A stretch of 63,221 bases of DNA from an uncultured Clostridia bacterium (GCA_904387305.1 CAJFLB010000004.1:1-63221), one strand, 5' to 3'; counted from the first letter of the stretch, positions 24,595 to 33,553 are shown. Numbers and translations are program-made. The notes: generated by a model not told the origin, from the letters alone.

Positions 24595-25506
24595 TTGAGT
24601 ATTCGAGTGTTAGCAATTATAAATCCAACATCTGGAAAAGGAAATATAAAAAATTATATAAATGAAATTAGAAAAAACTTAGAAGAGCAAAATATGCAAG
24701 TCAATATTCAACTTACCAAAAAAGAATATAATGCAAGAAACATTGTAATAGATTATATAGAAGAAACAGACTTAATATTAGTTTGTGGGGGAGATGGAAC
24801 TTTTAATGAAACAGTTTCAGCACTAATGGAATTGAATATAAAAGATGTTAGTATTGCATATATTCCTATGGGAACGACTAATGATTTAGCAAGAAGCTTA
24901 GATATGCCAATAAAAGATATTTCGATAACCAAAAAATTGTTAGAATCAAGGGCAAAGATATTAGATGTAGGAAAATTTAATGATGACAAATATTTTTGCT
25001 ATGTAGCAGCTTTTGGAGTCACTACAGATGTGGCCTATAAAACTTCACAAAAAGCCAAAAATAAATATGGTAGATTAGCCTATTATATGAAAGCCATGAA
25101 GGAACTTATTCGAATTCCAACTTATAAAGTAAGAATACAATTTGATGAAGAGGAACTAGAAGGAGAATTTATCTATGGTGGTATCAGTAATTCTGAATCA
25201 ATAGCTGGTTTCAAATGGTTTAACCGAGAAGAAATTGATTTGGCAGATGGGAAATTTGAAGCTATTTTTATTAGAAAGCCAAAAAAATTGTTAGGATATT
25301 TTCGCTTGTTAAGTGATTTTAGACATAAAGATTATATGGTGAATCGAGATTTTGTCTATTTTAAAGCTAATAAAATTACAATTACAACTGAAGAAAATGT
25401 AGATTGGACAATTGACGGAGAATTTGCGGGAAATATGAATATTGTCAATATTGAAAATTGTCATAAAGCGATAGAATTAGCTATTTGTGAGAAAGGGAAG
25501 GAATAG
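24595..25506 (+). CDS. Diacylglycerol/lipid kinase (YegS/DagK family)
   Basis: A 304-residue lipid kinase of the diacylglycerol kinase catalytic superfamily. INPTSGKG at the N terminus, the nucleotide loop CGGDGTFNETVSAL and YIPMGTTNDLARSL are diagnostic. A TTG start at 24595 is chosen, 9 nt after AAGGA; a GTG 16 codons upstream has no ribosome site. The likely role is recycling diacylglycerol from anionic polymer synthesis to phosphatidate. The AraC-like pseudogene starts directly after its stop codon. Confidence 0.92.
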   Translation: MSIRVLAIINPTSGKGNIKNYINEIRKNLEEQNMQVNIQLTKKEYNARNIVIDYIEETDLILVCGGDGTFNETVSALMELNIKDVSIAYIPMGTTNDLARSLDMPIKDISITKKLLESRAKILDVGKFNDDKYFCYVAAFGVTTDVAYKTSQKAKNKYGRLAYYMKAMKELIRIPTYKVRIQFDEEELEGEFIYGGISNSESIAGFKWFNREEIDLADGKFEAIFIRKPKKLLGYFRLLSDFRHKDYMVNRDFVYFKANKITITTEENVDWTIDGEFAGNMNIVNIENCHKAIELAICEKGKE

Positions 25507-26299
25507 ATGAATATATATGTAGCATTAAATGAAATGTTAGAATATATAGAAGAGAATTTAGAAAATAAAATTGAATATAATAGACTAGCACAATTTTTAG
25601 GAACAAATGAAGTTATGCTACAAAGGCTATTTAGTATGTTATGCAATATTTCATTATCAGAATATATTAGAAAGAGAAGACTAACGAAAGCAGGAATTGA
25701 TTTGATTAATGGACAAGAAAAAATAATTGACATTGCAGTGAAATATCAGTATGATAATGCTACTTCATTTTCGAGAGCTTTTGAAAAATTTTATGGAGTA
25801 AAGCCAAGTTAAATAAAAAAAAGAGCCAATAGGATTAAAAGTATTTTCGAAAATCCATTTTGATGAAAAAGAAGAAGATAATGAAAATATAGAATATTCC
25901 ATTATAGAAAGAGAAAAAATGATTCTTTATGGGAAGAAAGTAGAAACAACTATCAGCGATATTCGAGTAGATGCACCAGCTTTTTGTAAAGAAATGGGAA
26001 GAAATTATGGAGATTTTCAATATGGAATGACAGAATATATAGAAAGATTTGAAGAAACGAAATGCTATTTTGGGGTATTATTTGAAAATGCAATAGAAGG
26101 CCTTGAAAAATATGAAATACCAAAATCAAAGTGGATTTCTATTAGGGTAAATTCTCAAGAAGCAATAGATATTCAAAAGCAAATTAGAAAATTTTATACC
26201 AAATTTATTCCTAGTTGTGAATATAAAATAAGAGAATTGCCAGAATTAGAATATTATCATGATGATATAACCGATTTTTTAGTACCAATTGAATTATAA
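25507..26299 (+). pseudogene. AraC-family regulator with GyrI-like domain, frameshifted
   Basis: The first frame (25507-25812) encodes an AraC-type double helix-turn-helix ending FEKFYGVKPS, then a stop. The second part lies in another frame. It is open from about 25817, is visible as EPIGLKVFSKIHFDEKEE, then IEYSIIEREKMILYGKKVET, and runs to 26299 as a GyrI/effector-binding domain. An A8 run near 25814-25821 is a natural slippage point, and an extra TAA lies beside it. Together the parts equal a normal regulator of about 265 residues. Sequencing error, real pseudogene or slippage-corrected gene cannot be separated here. A terminator follows. Confidence 0.8.
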
Positions 26300-26336
26300 T
26301 TTGCCGGAAAAAATAAATTAGAAAAGATCTTAATAG

Positions 26337-26373
26337 AAACTGACTTATTTCGTATAGAAAAAGTCAGTTTTTT
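26337..26373 (+). terminator. Terminator after the AraC-like pseudogene
   Basis: AAACTGACTT (26337-26346) pairs perfectly with AAGTCAGTTT (26361-26370), with six T residues overlapping the end. Confidence 0.85.
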
Positions 26374-26466
26374 GTTTATGAAATGGATACAATATTGTTG
26401 GTGATGAAAAATGAAATATTTAACAGAAGTATTTCTAACACAAGAACATAAAGAGAGGATAATAGT

Positions 26467-26568
26467 ATGAAAGCAAGGGAATTAGAAAACATGAATGAAG
26501 AGATTTTGCGGGAGATAAGAACCGGAAAGAAGGAAATCCTCAAAGATTTTTTGCACAAAGTAAAGTGA
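26467..26568 (+). CDS. Hypothetical 33-residue protein, coupled to the next gene
   Basis: A short charged frame beginning MKARELENMNEEILREI, preceded by AGAGAGGA. Its TGA overlaps the GTG start of the following 65-residue frame. A still smaller 19-codon frame starting at 26411 overlaps its own ATG in the same ATGA style, so translation may be relayed. I do not recognise the family. Less AT-rich composition and neighbouring GC-rich hairpins suggest imported DNA. Confidence 0.45.
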   Translation: MKARELENMNEEILREIRTGKKEILKDFLHKVK

Positions 26569-26762
26569 TTGCACTCTTAGCTTACCTAAGAGGAATGAAA
26601 GAGGATAAAGAGGCGATAACCAGCCAGTTTGAGAGCATTCAATCTAAAGAGTTTTCTTGGATACTTTTAAATTATGAAGAGTATGTAGAAATGGAATGCA
26701 TGGAAGATGCATTTAATGCTCTAGAGCGAGCAGAGAATGAACTGGAAAGTTTAATCCTCTAA
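26565..26762 (+). CDS. Hypothetical 65-residue protein
   Basis: A GTG-started frame overlapping the previous one by 4 bp (GTGA). The product is acidic and probably helical, with YLRGMKEDKEAITSQFESIQ and an ALERAENELESL tail. No domain is recognised. Codon use (CTC, CTA, GCG, AGC) differs from the surrounding AT-rich genes. A perfect hairpin 31 bp after the stop probably ends the transcript. Confidence 0.55.
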   Translation: MIALLAYLRGMKEDKEAITSQFESIQSKEFSWILLNYEEYVEMECMEDAFNALERAENELESLIL

Positions 26763-26792
26763 TCCTTGATGCTGGCAATGTGCAAAAATTTA

Positions 26793-26827
26793 GCAACCAG
26801 TCGGGTAACTTTTACCCGGCTGGTTGC
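26793..26827 (+). terminator. GC-rich 16-bp hairpin
   Basis: GCAACCAG-T-CGGGTAA pairs with TTACCCG-G-CTGGTTGC around a three-base loop. Only a weak T run follows, so it may be a terminator or an attachment-like palindrome. Confidence 0.7.
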
Positions 26828-26874
26828 GGTTTATTACTTTGTTTTCATGTAACGAAAATTATGAAAAGTAAATC

Positions 26875-26904
26875 TTTACAAATGATTGAAAAAAGTGATA
26901 TAAT
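26875..26904 (+). promoter_or_regulatory. Promoter of the basic small-protein gene
   Basis: TTTACA (26875-26880) and TATAAT (26899-26904) are 18 bp apart, about 55 bp before the start codon at 26960. Confidence 0.6.
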
Positions 26905-26959
26905 TGCAAAGATACTATAAGAAGCAGGAATCCCAATTAAAATTAAGGAGGATAACACT

Positions 26960-27118
26960 ATGGGTTTTGAAAAGAGTAGGAATCTTATGGAAAAACGCAG
27001 AGAGGAACGGCTAAACACTGAGAAAAAGTCAGATAAGATGAAAAAGATGAAGAAAGGAAAGAAACTAGATTCTTTGAAAACCTCAATAAAGTCAATTTTT
27101 GGTTATTACTATGACTAA
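26960..27118 (+). CDS. Hypothetical basic 52-residue protein
   Basis: The frame starts at an ATG 8 nt after AAGGAGG. The product is very Lys/Arg-rich (KSDKMKKMKKGKK in the middle) and ends in an aromatic FGYYYD tail. It has its own promoter upstream and a strong GC-rich terminator 3 bp downstream, so it is a complete small transcription unit. The family is not recognised. The basic charge would suit nucleic acid or ribosome binding, but nothing shows this. Confidence 0.6.
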   Translation: MGFEKSRNLMEKRREERLNTEKKSDKMKKMKKGKKLDSLKTSIKSIFGYYYD

Positions 27119-27121
27119 GAG

Positions 27122-27160
27122 AATAGACCGGACAAATTTTTTATAAGTCCGGTCTATTTT
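27122..27160 (+). terminator. Terminator of the basic small-protein gene
   Basis: AATAGACCGGAC (27122-27133) pairs perfectly with GTCCGGTCTATT (27147-27158), with T residues following. Confidence 0.85.
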
Positions 27161-27167
27161 CATACCA

Positions 27168-27196
27168 TTGACAAAATAGTAAAAAAATGTAATAAT
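27168..27196 (+). promoter_or_regulatory. Predicted metK promoter
   Basis: TTGACA (27168-27173) is followed 16-17 bp later by TAATAAT (27190-27196). The leader of about 110 bases shows no SAM riboswitch that I can recognise. Confidence 0.55.
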
Positions 27197-27309
27197 TATG
27201 CAATATGAGAAGCTTAATGTTATATATGAAAAAATCCAAAATGATCAAGGGAGAATATAAAATTCTTATATAATATAAAGAGAAATATAAAAAGAAAAGA
27301 GGAAATAAA

Positions 27310-28419
27310 ATGGGTAAATATTATTTCACATCAGAAAGTGTGACAGAAGGACATCCTGACAAATTATGTGATACAATTTCAGATTGTATATTAGATGAAT
27401 ATTTAAAACAAGATAGCCATGCAAGAGTAGCAGTAGAAACCTTTGCTTCAGGTAATAGAATTACCATTGCAGGACAAGTAACTGCTAAAGGAGAAGTAGA
27501 AATTGAAAAATTAGTAAGAGAAAAAATAAAAGAAATCGGATATGATAATGAAAATATTGATATGGATTATAGAACTTGTGATATTGACATCAACATTACA
27601 AAACAAAGTCCAGATATTGCATTAGGTGTAGATGTTGGAGGAGCTGGAGACCAAGGCATTATGTTTGGATTTGCTTGTGATGAAACACCAGAATATATGC
27701 CATATGCCATTTCTATGGCTCATAAGTTATCTAAAAGATTAACAGAAGTCAGAAGAAATAAAGAAATAGATTATTTAAGACCAGACGGAAAAACACAAGT
27801 AACAGTTGAATATGAAAATGGTAGACCGAAAAGAATCGAAACCATATTGGTTTCTACACAACATAATGAAGAAATCAGTCAAGAAAAATTAAAGAAAGAT
27901 GTTATCAAAAAAGTGATTAAACCAGTGATTCCAGAAAATATGATAGATGGCAATACCAAAATCTATATTAATCCAACTGGAAAATTTGTCATTGGAGGAC
28001 CTTTAGGAGATACAGGACTTACTGGTAGAAAAATTATTGTAGATACATATGGTGGATATGCAAGACACGGTGGAGGTGCATTTTCAGGCAAAGATGCAAG
28101 TAAAGTAGATAGATCAGCAACATATATGCTAAGACATATTGCCAAAAATATTGTTGCAAATGGATATGCAAAAAAATGTGAAATACAGATTTCTTATGCG
28201 ATAGGTATGAAGGAACCATTATCTATCCATGTAAATACATTTGGAACAGGTATTATATCAGAAGAAGCTTTAATCACAAAAATTAAGGGAAAATTTGACT
28301 TAACACCAGATGGTATTATTAACTATTTAGAATTAGACAAACCAATTTATTCGTTAACAACCAATTATGGACATTTTGGAAAAGAGAACTTAACATGGGA
28401 AAAGGTAATAAAATTATAG
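27310..28419 (+). CDS. metK: S-adenosylmethionine synthetase
   Basis: This enzyme makes SAM from methionine and ATP. The N terminus [15 protein letters not shown], the ATP-site loop [37 protein letters not shown] and [17 protein letters not shown] cover all diagnostic motifs. At 369 residues it is slightly shorter than the common 385-400. It is transcribed from its own promoter. SAM supplies, among others, the methyltransferase-like protein in this window. Assignment is secure. Confidence 0.97.
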   Translation: MGKYYFTSESVTEGHPDKLCDTISDCILDEYLKQDSHARVAVETFASGNRITIAGQVTAKGEVEIEKLVREKIKEIGYDNENIDMDYRTCDIDINITKQSPDIALGVDVGGAGDQGIMFGFACDETPEYMPYAISMAHKLSKRLTEVRRNKEIDYLRPDGKTQVTVEYENGRPKRIETILVSTQHNEEISQEKLKKDVIKKVIKPVIPENMIDGNTKIYINPTGKFVIGGPLGDTGLTGRKIIVDTYGGYARHGGGAFSGKDASKVDRSATYMLRHIAKNIVANGYAKKCEIQISYAIGMKEPLSIHVNTFGTGIISEEALITKIKGKFDLTPDGIINYLELDKPIYSLTTNYGHFGKENLTWEKVIKL

Positions 28420-28451
28420 TTTAAAAAATAGGAAAGAAGTGGAAAATACAA

Positions 28452-29489
28452 ATGCTAAAACGAATTATAGAAAAAAATTATAAATGGATTATTGCTTTCC
28501 TTTGTCTAATTATTGTCTTAATGATGTTAGAAGACATTTTTGAAAATGAGCAACTAACATTGGATATGGTTGTGTATAGGCTAGTCATTTTAAATCTGAG
28601 GTCAGAACCATTGACTGTGATTATGAAGGTAATAACCAATCTGTCTTCTGCATATGTATTAATAGCAATAACCATAGGAACATTAATTTTTGTAAAAAAT
28701 AAAAAAGTAGGATTATGTGTTGCTAGCAATTTGGTTATTACAACTTTACTAAATCAATTGTTGAAACATATTATACAAAGACCAAGACCAGAAGGATATA
28801 GATTGATTGCGGAAAGTGGATATAGTTTTCCATCAGGACATTCCATGGTTAGTATGGCATTTTATGGATTAATCATTTATCTAATATGGAAAATGGTAAA
28901 AAACAAAAAAATAAAATACATCAGTTGTGGACTCTTAGGACTTTTAATACCAATGATTGGATTTAGTAGGATCTATTTAGGAGTACATTATGCAAGTGAT
29001 GTTATTGGTGGATTTGCAATATCTATTGTATATTTATTACTATTTACTAATGTTACTAGGTCTATATTACAATTAGAGAAGGAAAAGGAAGAAAAGAATA
29101 CGATGAAGAATAAAAGAAAAATGGTAGAAATAAGAAAAAAAAGAAAGAAATTAAGAAATAGTTTCAAATATGCTTTTGAAGGAATTGGAGAAGCATGGAG
29201 AACAGAGCAAAATTTAAAAATACATTTTGTTATTATGGCAATAGTAATTATTGCAGGATTTATATTTAAAATATCAGCCATGGAATGGATTGTATGTTTA
29301 TTATTATTTGCAATTGTGATTTCATTAGAATTAATCAATACGGCTATTGAAACAACAGTGGATATTGCCATGCCAGATATTAATGAAAAGGCAAAATATG
29401 CAAAAGATATTGCTGCAGGTGCTGTATTATTTTCTGCAATTATTGCTGTAATTATTGGATTAATTATATTTTTACCTAAAATATTCTAA
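28452..29489 (+). CDS. PAP2 phosphatase fused to DgkA-type undecaprenol/diacylglycerol kinase
   Basis: A 345-residue membrane protein with two enzymes. The first 210 residues form a PAP2 lipid phosphatase with KHIIQRPRP, the PSGHS motif and SRIYLGVHYASDV, matching the three phosphatase signatures. After a charged linker (about 215-245) comes a DgkA domain with FEGIGEAWRTEQN and LELINTAIETTVD. In Firmicutes these activities dephosphorylate undecaprenyl pyrophosphate and phosphorylate undecaprenol, so the fusion could balance both ends of carrier recycling. Substrates are inferred. It lies 32 bp after metK. Confidence 0.92.
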   Translation: MLKRIIEKNYKWIIAFLCLIIVLMMLEDIFENEQLTLDMVVYRLVILNLRSEPLTVIMKVITNLSSAYVLIAITIGTLIFVKNKKVGLCVASNLVITTLLNQLLKHIIQRPRPEGYRLIAESGYSFPSGHSMVSMAFYGLIIYLIWKMVKNKKIKYISCGLLGLLIPMIGFSRIYLGVHYASDVIGGFAISIVYLLLFTNVTRSILQLEKEKEEKNTMKNKRKMVEIRKKRKKLRNSFKYAFEGIGEAWRTEQNLKIHFVIMAIVIIAGFIFKISAMEWIVCLLLFAIVISLELINTAIETTVDIAMPDINEKAKYAKDIAAGAVLFSAIIAVIIGLIIFLPKIF

Positions 29490-29580
29490 TAAGGTGTAGG
29501 AAAAGCACAAAGTTTTTTTAGAAAAGACTTGTGCTTTACTTTGTTTATATTATATAATGGTTGAGGTAAAGGAGGCAATA

Positions 29581-29755
29581 GATTGAAAAATAATTACAAT
29601 TTTGGCGGCGTCAAACTTCATTTGAAATTTAAAGCTAAAGCTTACTAAGGCTGTAACAAGCAAAGCTTTAACAGCCTTAGCATTAACGTACAAAACGTAC
29701 ACCTCATAAATTTCAAATTCGTTTTCCTAGCCAAAATTTAATTCTTTTCCAATCA
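29581..29755. repeat. Palindromic GATTGAAAAA element (family 4, copy 1)
   Basis: Ends GATTGAAAAATAATTACAAT (from 29581) and AATTTAATTCTTTTCCAATC (to 29754) are imperfect inverted repeats around TTTTGGC/GCCAAAA. Inner pairs include TTTGAAATTTA with TAAATTTCAAA and AAGGCTGT-AA with TT-ACAGCCTT. It lies in the pta leader, just after an AAAGGAGG that now has no gene behind it. Confidence 0.8.
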
Positions 29756-29787
29756 AGAACAATACTATAGAAAGGAATGTGAATAAA

Positions 29788-30780
29788 ATGTCATTTATAG
29801 AAGAAATCAAACAAAGAGCAAAACAAGAAATCAAAACGATTATTCTTCCAGAAGCAGAAGATATAAGAGTTTTAAAAGCAACGGAAAAGGTAATAAAAGA
29901 GAAATACGCAAAAATCATTTTGATAGGAAATGAAGAAAATATTTTAGAAAAGGCAAAAACAAATGAGGTAAATATTGAAGGTGCCCAAATTGTAGACCCA
30001 CAAAAATCAGAAGATTATGATAAATATACAAATCTTTTATATGAATTAAGAAAACACAAAGGAATGACAATAGAAAAAGCAAAAGAATTGGTTTTAGACC
30101 CAGTATACTATGGAATGTTAATGGTAAAAGATAATAAAGCAGATGGATTAGTTTCAGGAGCAGCACATTCTACATCAGATACATTAAGACCAGCTTTACA
30201 AATCTTAAAAACAGCACCAGATACCAAATTAGTTTCTGCCTTTTTTGTTATGGTAGTTCCTAATTGTGAATATGGTGAAAATGGGGTATTTATATTTGGA
30301 GATAGTGGTCTAAATGAAAATCCTAATCCAGAGCAATTATCAGAAATTGCCATTTCATCAAGTAAAAGCTTTCAACAACTAGTAGGAAAAGAAGCAAAAG
30401 TAGCTATGCTTTCTTATTCTACCTATGGAAGTGCACACTCAGAGTTGACTGAAAAAGTAATTGAGGCAACAAAATTAGTAAAAGAAAAACAAAAAGATTT
30501 ATTAGTAGATGGAGAGTTGCAGTTAGATGCAGCGATTATCCCAGAAATTGCACAATCAAAAGCACCAAATAGTCCATTAAAAGGAGATGCAAATGTATTA
30601 ATCTTCCCTGACTTAAATGCAGGAAATATTGGATACAAATTGGTGCAAAGATTAGCAAAAGCAGAAGCATATGGACCATTATGCCAAGGTATTGCAAAAC
30701 CAGTAAATGATTTATCAAGAGGATGTAATAGTGATGATATAGCAGGGGTTGTTGCTATAACAGCAGTGCAAGCACAATAA
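29788..30780 (+). CDS. pta: Phosphate acetyltransferase
   Basis: Pta interconverts acetyl-CoA and acetyl phosphate. The 330-residue protein lacks regulatory N-terminal domains and has LPEAEDIRVLKA at the start, GLVSGAAHSTSDTLRPALQ in the middle, and the C-terminal motifs FPDLNAGNIGYKLVQRLA and GPLCQGIAKPVNDLSRG. The start at 29788 lies 11 nt from AAAGGA; a GTG at 29779 is too close to it. Two acetate kinase genes follow at once, forming the energy-yielding acetate branch of fermentation. Confidence 0.96.
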   Translation: MSFIEEIKQRAKQEIKTIILPEAEDIRVLKATEKVIKEKYAKIILIGNEENILEKAKTNEVNIEGAQIVDPQKSEDYDKYTNLLYELRKHKGMTIEKAKELVLDPVYYGMLMVKDNKADGLVSGAAHSTSDTLRPALQILKTAPDTKLVSAFFVMVVPNCEYGENGVFIFGDSGLNENPNPEQLSEIAISSSKSFQQLVGKEAKVAMLSYSTYGSAHSELTEKVIEATKLVKEKQKDLLVDGELQLDAAIIPEIAQSKAPNSPLKGDANVLIFPDLNAGNIGYKLVQRLAKAEAYGPLCQGIAKPVNDLSRGCNSDDIAGVVAITAVQAQ

Positions 30781-30816
30781 AGTGTGTATTAACAAAAACA
30801 AAGATAAGGAGTTTTT

Positions 30817-32049
30817 ATGAAAATATTAGTGTTAAATTCGGGGAGTTCATCATTAAAGTATCAAGTCATTGATATGGAAACAGAAACTGTTTTAGCAAAA
30901 GGATATTTCGAAAGAATTGGTCAAGCAGATTCTTTTTTGACACATAAAGTAAAAGGAGAAGTACATAAATTTGAACATTATGCCAAAAACCATGATAAAG
31001 CAATTTCATTTGTGCTAAGTAGATTAACAAATCCTCATTATGGTGTTATAAAAAAATTGGAAGAATTAGGCGGTATTGGACATAGAGTTGTTCATGGTGG
31101 AGAAAAATTTGCCAATCCAGTAGTGATAACAGATGAAGTAATAAAAGGAATAGAAGAGTGTGTAGATTTAGCACCATTACATAATCCAGCAGCAATCTTA
31201 GGAATTAAAGCTTGCAAAAAATTAGCACCAAATATCAAAATGGTAGCAGTGTTTGATACAGCATTTCATCAAACACTAGAAAAAGATAGATATATTTATC
31301 CATTACCATATGAATACTATGAAAAGTATGGAGTTAGAAAATATGGATTCCATGGAACTTCTCATCAATTTGTTGCAAATAGAGCAGCAGAATTGGTAGG
31401 AAAAGATATCAAAGAATTAAAGATTATTAATTGCCATTTAGGGCAAGGTGCAAGTGTGTGTGCCATTCAATACGGACAATCAGTAGAAACCAGTATGGGC
31501 TTAACACCACTTGGTGGAATTTCTATGGGAACAAGAAGTGGAGATTTAGATCCATCAGTTGTTACCTATATTATGAAAAAAGAAAACCTAAAGCCAGAAG
31601 AAATGGAAAAGATATTAAATAAACAATCAGGGGCTTATGGGATATCTGGTGTATCTGTTGATTTTAGAGATATAGAAGCAGAAGCAGCGGCAGAAGATGC
31701 AAGGTCGATATTAGCGCTTGACAATTTCCATTACTTAGCAGCTAGTTATGTTGCTAAATGTGCAGTAGCCATGAATGGATTTGACATATTAACTTTTACA
31801 GCAGGTGTAGGAGAAAAGGGGCAAGATTCAAGAGAAGCCATTTGTGATTATTTAGAGGTGTTGGGTGTCAAAATAGATAAAGAATATAATCAAAAAGTAA
31901 AAGGTATTGAAGCAGAAATTACTGCAAAAGATGCGAAAGTTAGAACCTTTGTGATTCCAACAAATGAAGAACTCATGATAGCAAGAGCTGTTAGGGACGT
32001 GTCAAAATGGACGAAAATTGTCCAAAAGGGACAGGTCTTAGAAAGTTAA
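30817..32049 (+). CDS. ackA: Acetate kinase, copy 1, with repeat-derived C terminus
   Basis: It transfers phosphate from acetyl phosphate to ADP. Motifs are VLNSGSSSLKYQ, GHRVVHGGEKF, FDTAFHQT, YGFHGTSHQFV, NCHLGQGASV and TPLGGISMGTRSGDLDP. It is 410 residues against 398 for the next copy. The extra, divergent tail (after IARAVRDVSKW) is encoded by the left arm of a palindromic repeat starting at 31992. The core is complete, so activity is probably kept. It lies 36 bp after pta. Confidence 0.96.
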   Translation: MKILVLNSGSSSLKYQVIDMETETVLAKGYFERIGQADSFLTHKVKGEVHKFEHYAKNHDKAISFVLSRLTNPHYGVIKKLEELGGIGHRVVHGGEKFANPVVITDEVIKGIEECVDLAPLHNPAAILGIKACKKLAPNIKMVAVFDTAFHQTLEKDRYIYPLPYEYYEKYGVRKYGFHGTSHQFVANRAAELVGKDIKELKIINCHLGQGASVCAIQYGQSVETSMGLTPLGGISMGTRSGDLDPSVVTYIMKKENLKPEEMEKILNKQSGAYGISGVSVDFRDIEAEAAAEDARSILALDNFHYLAASYVAKCAVAMNGFDILTFTAGVGEKGQDSREAICDYLEVLGVKIDKEYNQKVKGIEAEITAKDAKVRTFVIPTNEELMIARAVRDVSKWTKIVQKGQVLES

Positions 32050-32240
32050 AAAGTAAGAAAGTTATTTTAAAATATATAATAGTGAAATCGAGAATTTTTA
32101 TGCATAGTTATAGTTAATCCATATATAATAAAAAATTAATATAAATTGGGAATTGTCATAGGATAGAAAAAATATTTGAATTTTAGAATCATTTGTACTG
32201 TCCCTTTTGGACACTTTTCGTCCATTTTGACACGTCCCTA
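31992..32240. repeat. GGGAC/GTCC palindrome overlapping the end of ackA copy 1 (family 1-like, copy E)
   Basis: Arms 31992-32034 and 32198-32240 are inverted repeats matching at 42 of 43 bases. The left arm provides the last codons of the first ackA and continues in frame to the stop at 32047-32049. The right arm ends 14 bp before the second ackA. Sequence themes (GGGACAG, GTCC) resemble family 1 but the arms are not the same. Confidence 0.88.
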
Positions 32241-32253
32241 AAAGGAGGAAAAA

Positions 32254-33450
32254 ATGAAAATTTTAGTTTTAAATTGTGGTAGTTCATCACTAAAGTATCA
32301 ATTAATTAATATGGAGACAGAAGAAGTATTGGCTTCTGGAAAATACGAAAGAATTGGAGAAGAAGAAGCATTTATTACACATAAGGTAAATGGACAAAAA
32401 ATTGAAATAAAAAAACCAGCATATAATCATAAAGAAGCAATTGAATTTACTTTGGAACAATTTACAAATCCAGAATATAAGGTAATTGATTCACTAGAAG
32501 AAATCGAGGCAATTGGTCATAGAGTGGTTCATGGAGGAGAAATATTTAAAGAATCAGCTGTAATTGATGATGAGGTTATAGAAAAAATTAAAGAATGTGG
32601 AGAGTTTGCACCACTACATAACCCAGCAGCTGTATTGGGAATGGAAGCTTGTAAAAATGTAATGCCAGGTAAACCAATGGTAGCTGTATTTGATACAACT
32701 TTTCATCAAACAATGCCTAAAGATAAATACATATATCCAATCCCATATGAATATTATACAAAATATAATGTGAGAAAATATGGTGCACATGGTACATCTC
32801 ATATGTATGTATCTCAAAGACTTGGAGAAATTGAAAAAATATCTCTTGAAGGAACAAAAATTGTTACATGCCATTTAGGACAAGGTTCTAGTATTTGTGC
32901 AGTAAAAGATGGTAAATCAATGGATACAAGTATGGGATTGACACCTCTTGGAGGATTACCAATGGTAACAAGAAGTGGAGATTTAGATCCATCTGTTCTT
33001 ACCTATATCATGAAAAAGGAGAATATTGATCCACAAACAATGGAAGATATTCTAAACAAAAAATCAGGATTATCAAGTGTATCTGGTATGGCACCAGATT
33101 TTAGAGTTATAGAAGATGAATCAAATAATGGAACAGAAAGAGCAAGAATTGCTATTGAACAATTTAATTATTCTATTGCAGGTTTTATAGCAAAATATGC
33201 TGTGGCTATGAAAGGTATTGATTACATAATTTTTACTGGTGGTATTGGAGAAAATCAAATCAATATCAGAAAAGGTATTTGTGAAAAACTAGAATTTATG
33301 GGTGTGAAATTAGACTTAGATGCAAACAACATGAGAGGGGAAGAAAAAGTGATTTCAACACCTAATTCAAAAGTAAAGGTATATGTTATACCTACAAATG
33401 AAGAGTTAATGATTGCCAAAGAAACAAAAAGACTTGTTGGAAGTAAATAG
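32254..33450 (+). CDS. ackA: Acetate kinase, copy 2
   Basis: A 398-residue acetate kinase homologous to the preceding gene over its whole length. It shares VLNCGSSSLKYQ, GHRVVHGGEIF, FDTTFHQTMPKDKY, YGAHGTSHMYV and TPLGGLPMVTRSGDLDP. The residue after NCG/NSG, the GAHGTSH versus GFHGTSH and the PMVTRSG versus SMGTRSG differences show the copies have diverged and this is not an assembly duplicate. AAAGGAGG precedes the ATG. It may prefer another acyl phosphate such as propionyl or butyryl phosphate, but nothing proves that. Confidence 0.95.
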   Translation: MKILVLNCGSSSLKYQLINMETEEVLASGKYERIGEEEAFITHKVNGQKIEIKKPAYNHKEAIEFTLEQFTNPEYKVIDSLEEIEAIGHRVVHGGEIFKESAVIDDEVIEKIKECGEFAPLHNPAAVLGMEACKNVMPGKPMVAVFDTTFHQTMPKDKYIYPIPYEYYTKYNVRKYGAHGTSHMYVSQRLGEIEKISLEGTKIVTCHLGQGSSICAVKDGKSMDTSMGLTPLGGLPMVTRSGDLDPSVLTYIMKKENIDPQTMEDILNKKSGLSSVSGMAPDFRVIEDESNNGTERARIAIEQFNYSIAGFIAKYAVAMKGIDYIIFTGGIGENQINIRKGICEKLEFMGVKLDLDANNMRGEEKVISTPNSKVKVYVIPTNEELMIAKETKRLVGSK

Positions 33451-33553
33451 CATAATAAAAGTAGAAAAGAACGCATATTTTTAATATGTGTTCTTCTGAT
33501 AAATAATAAAGATATGAAATTTATGGTTACATAATATAAAAAACAAAAAATGG

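Noticed and set aside
27197..27309. SAM riboswitch in the metK leader
   Set aside because: The leader is AT-rich and shows none of the conserved four-way junction elements.
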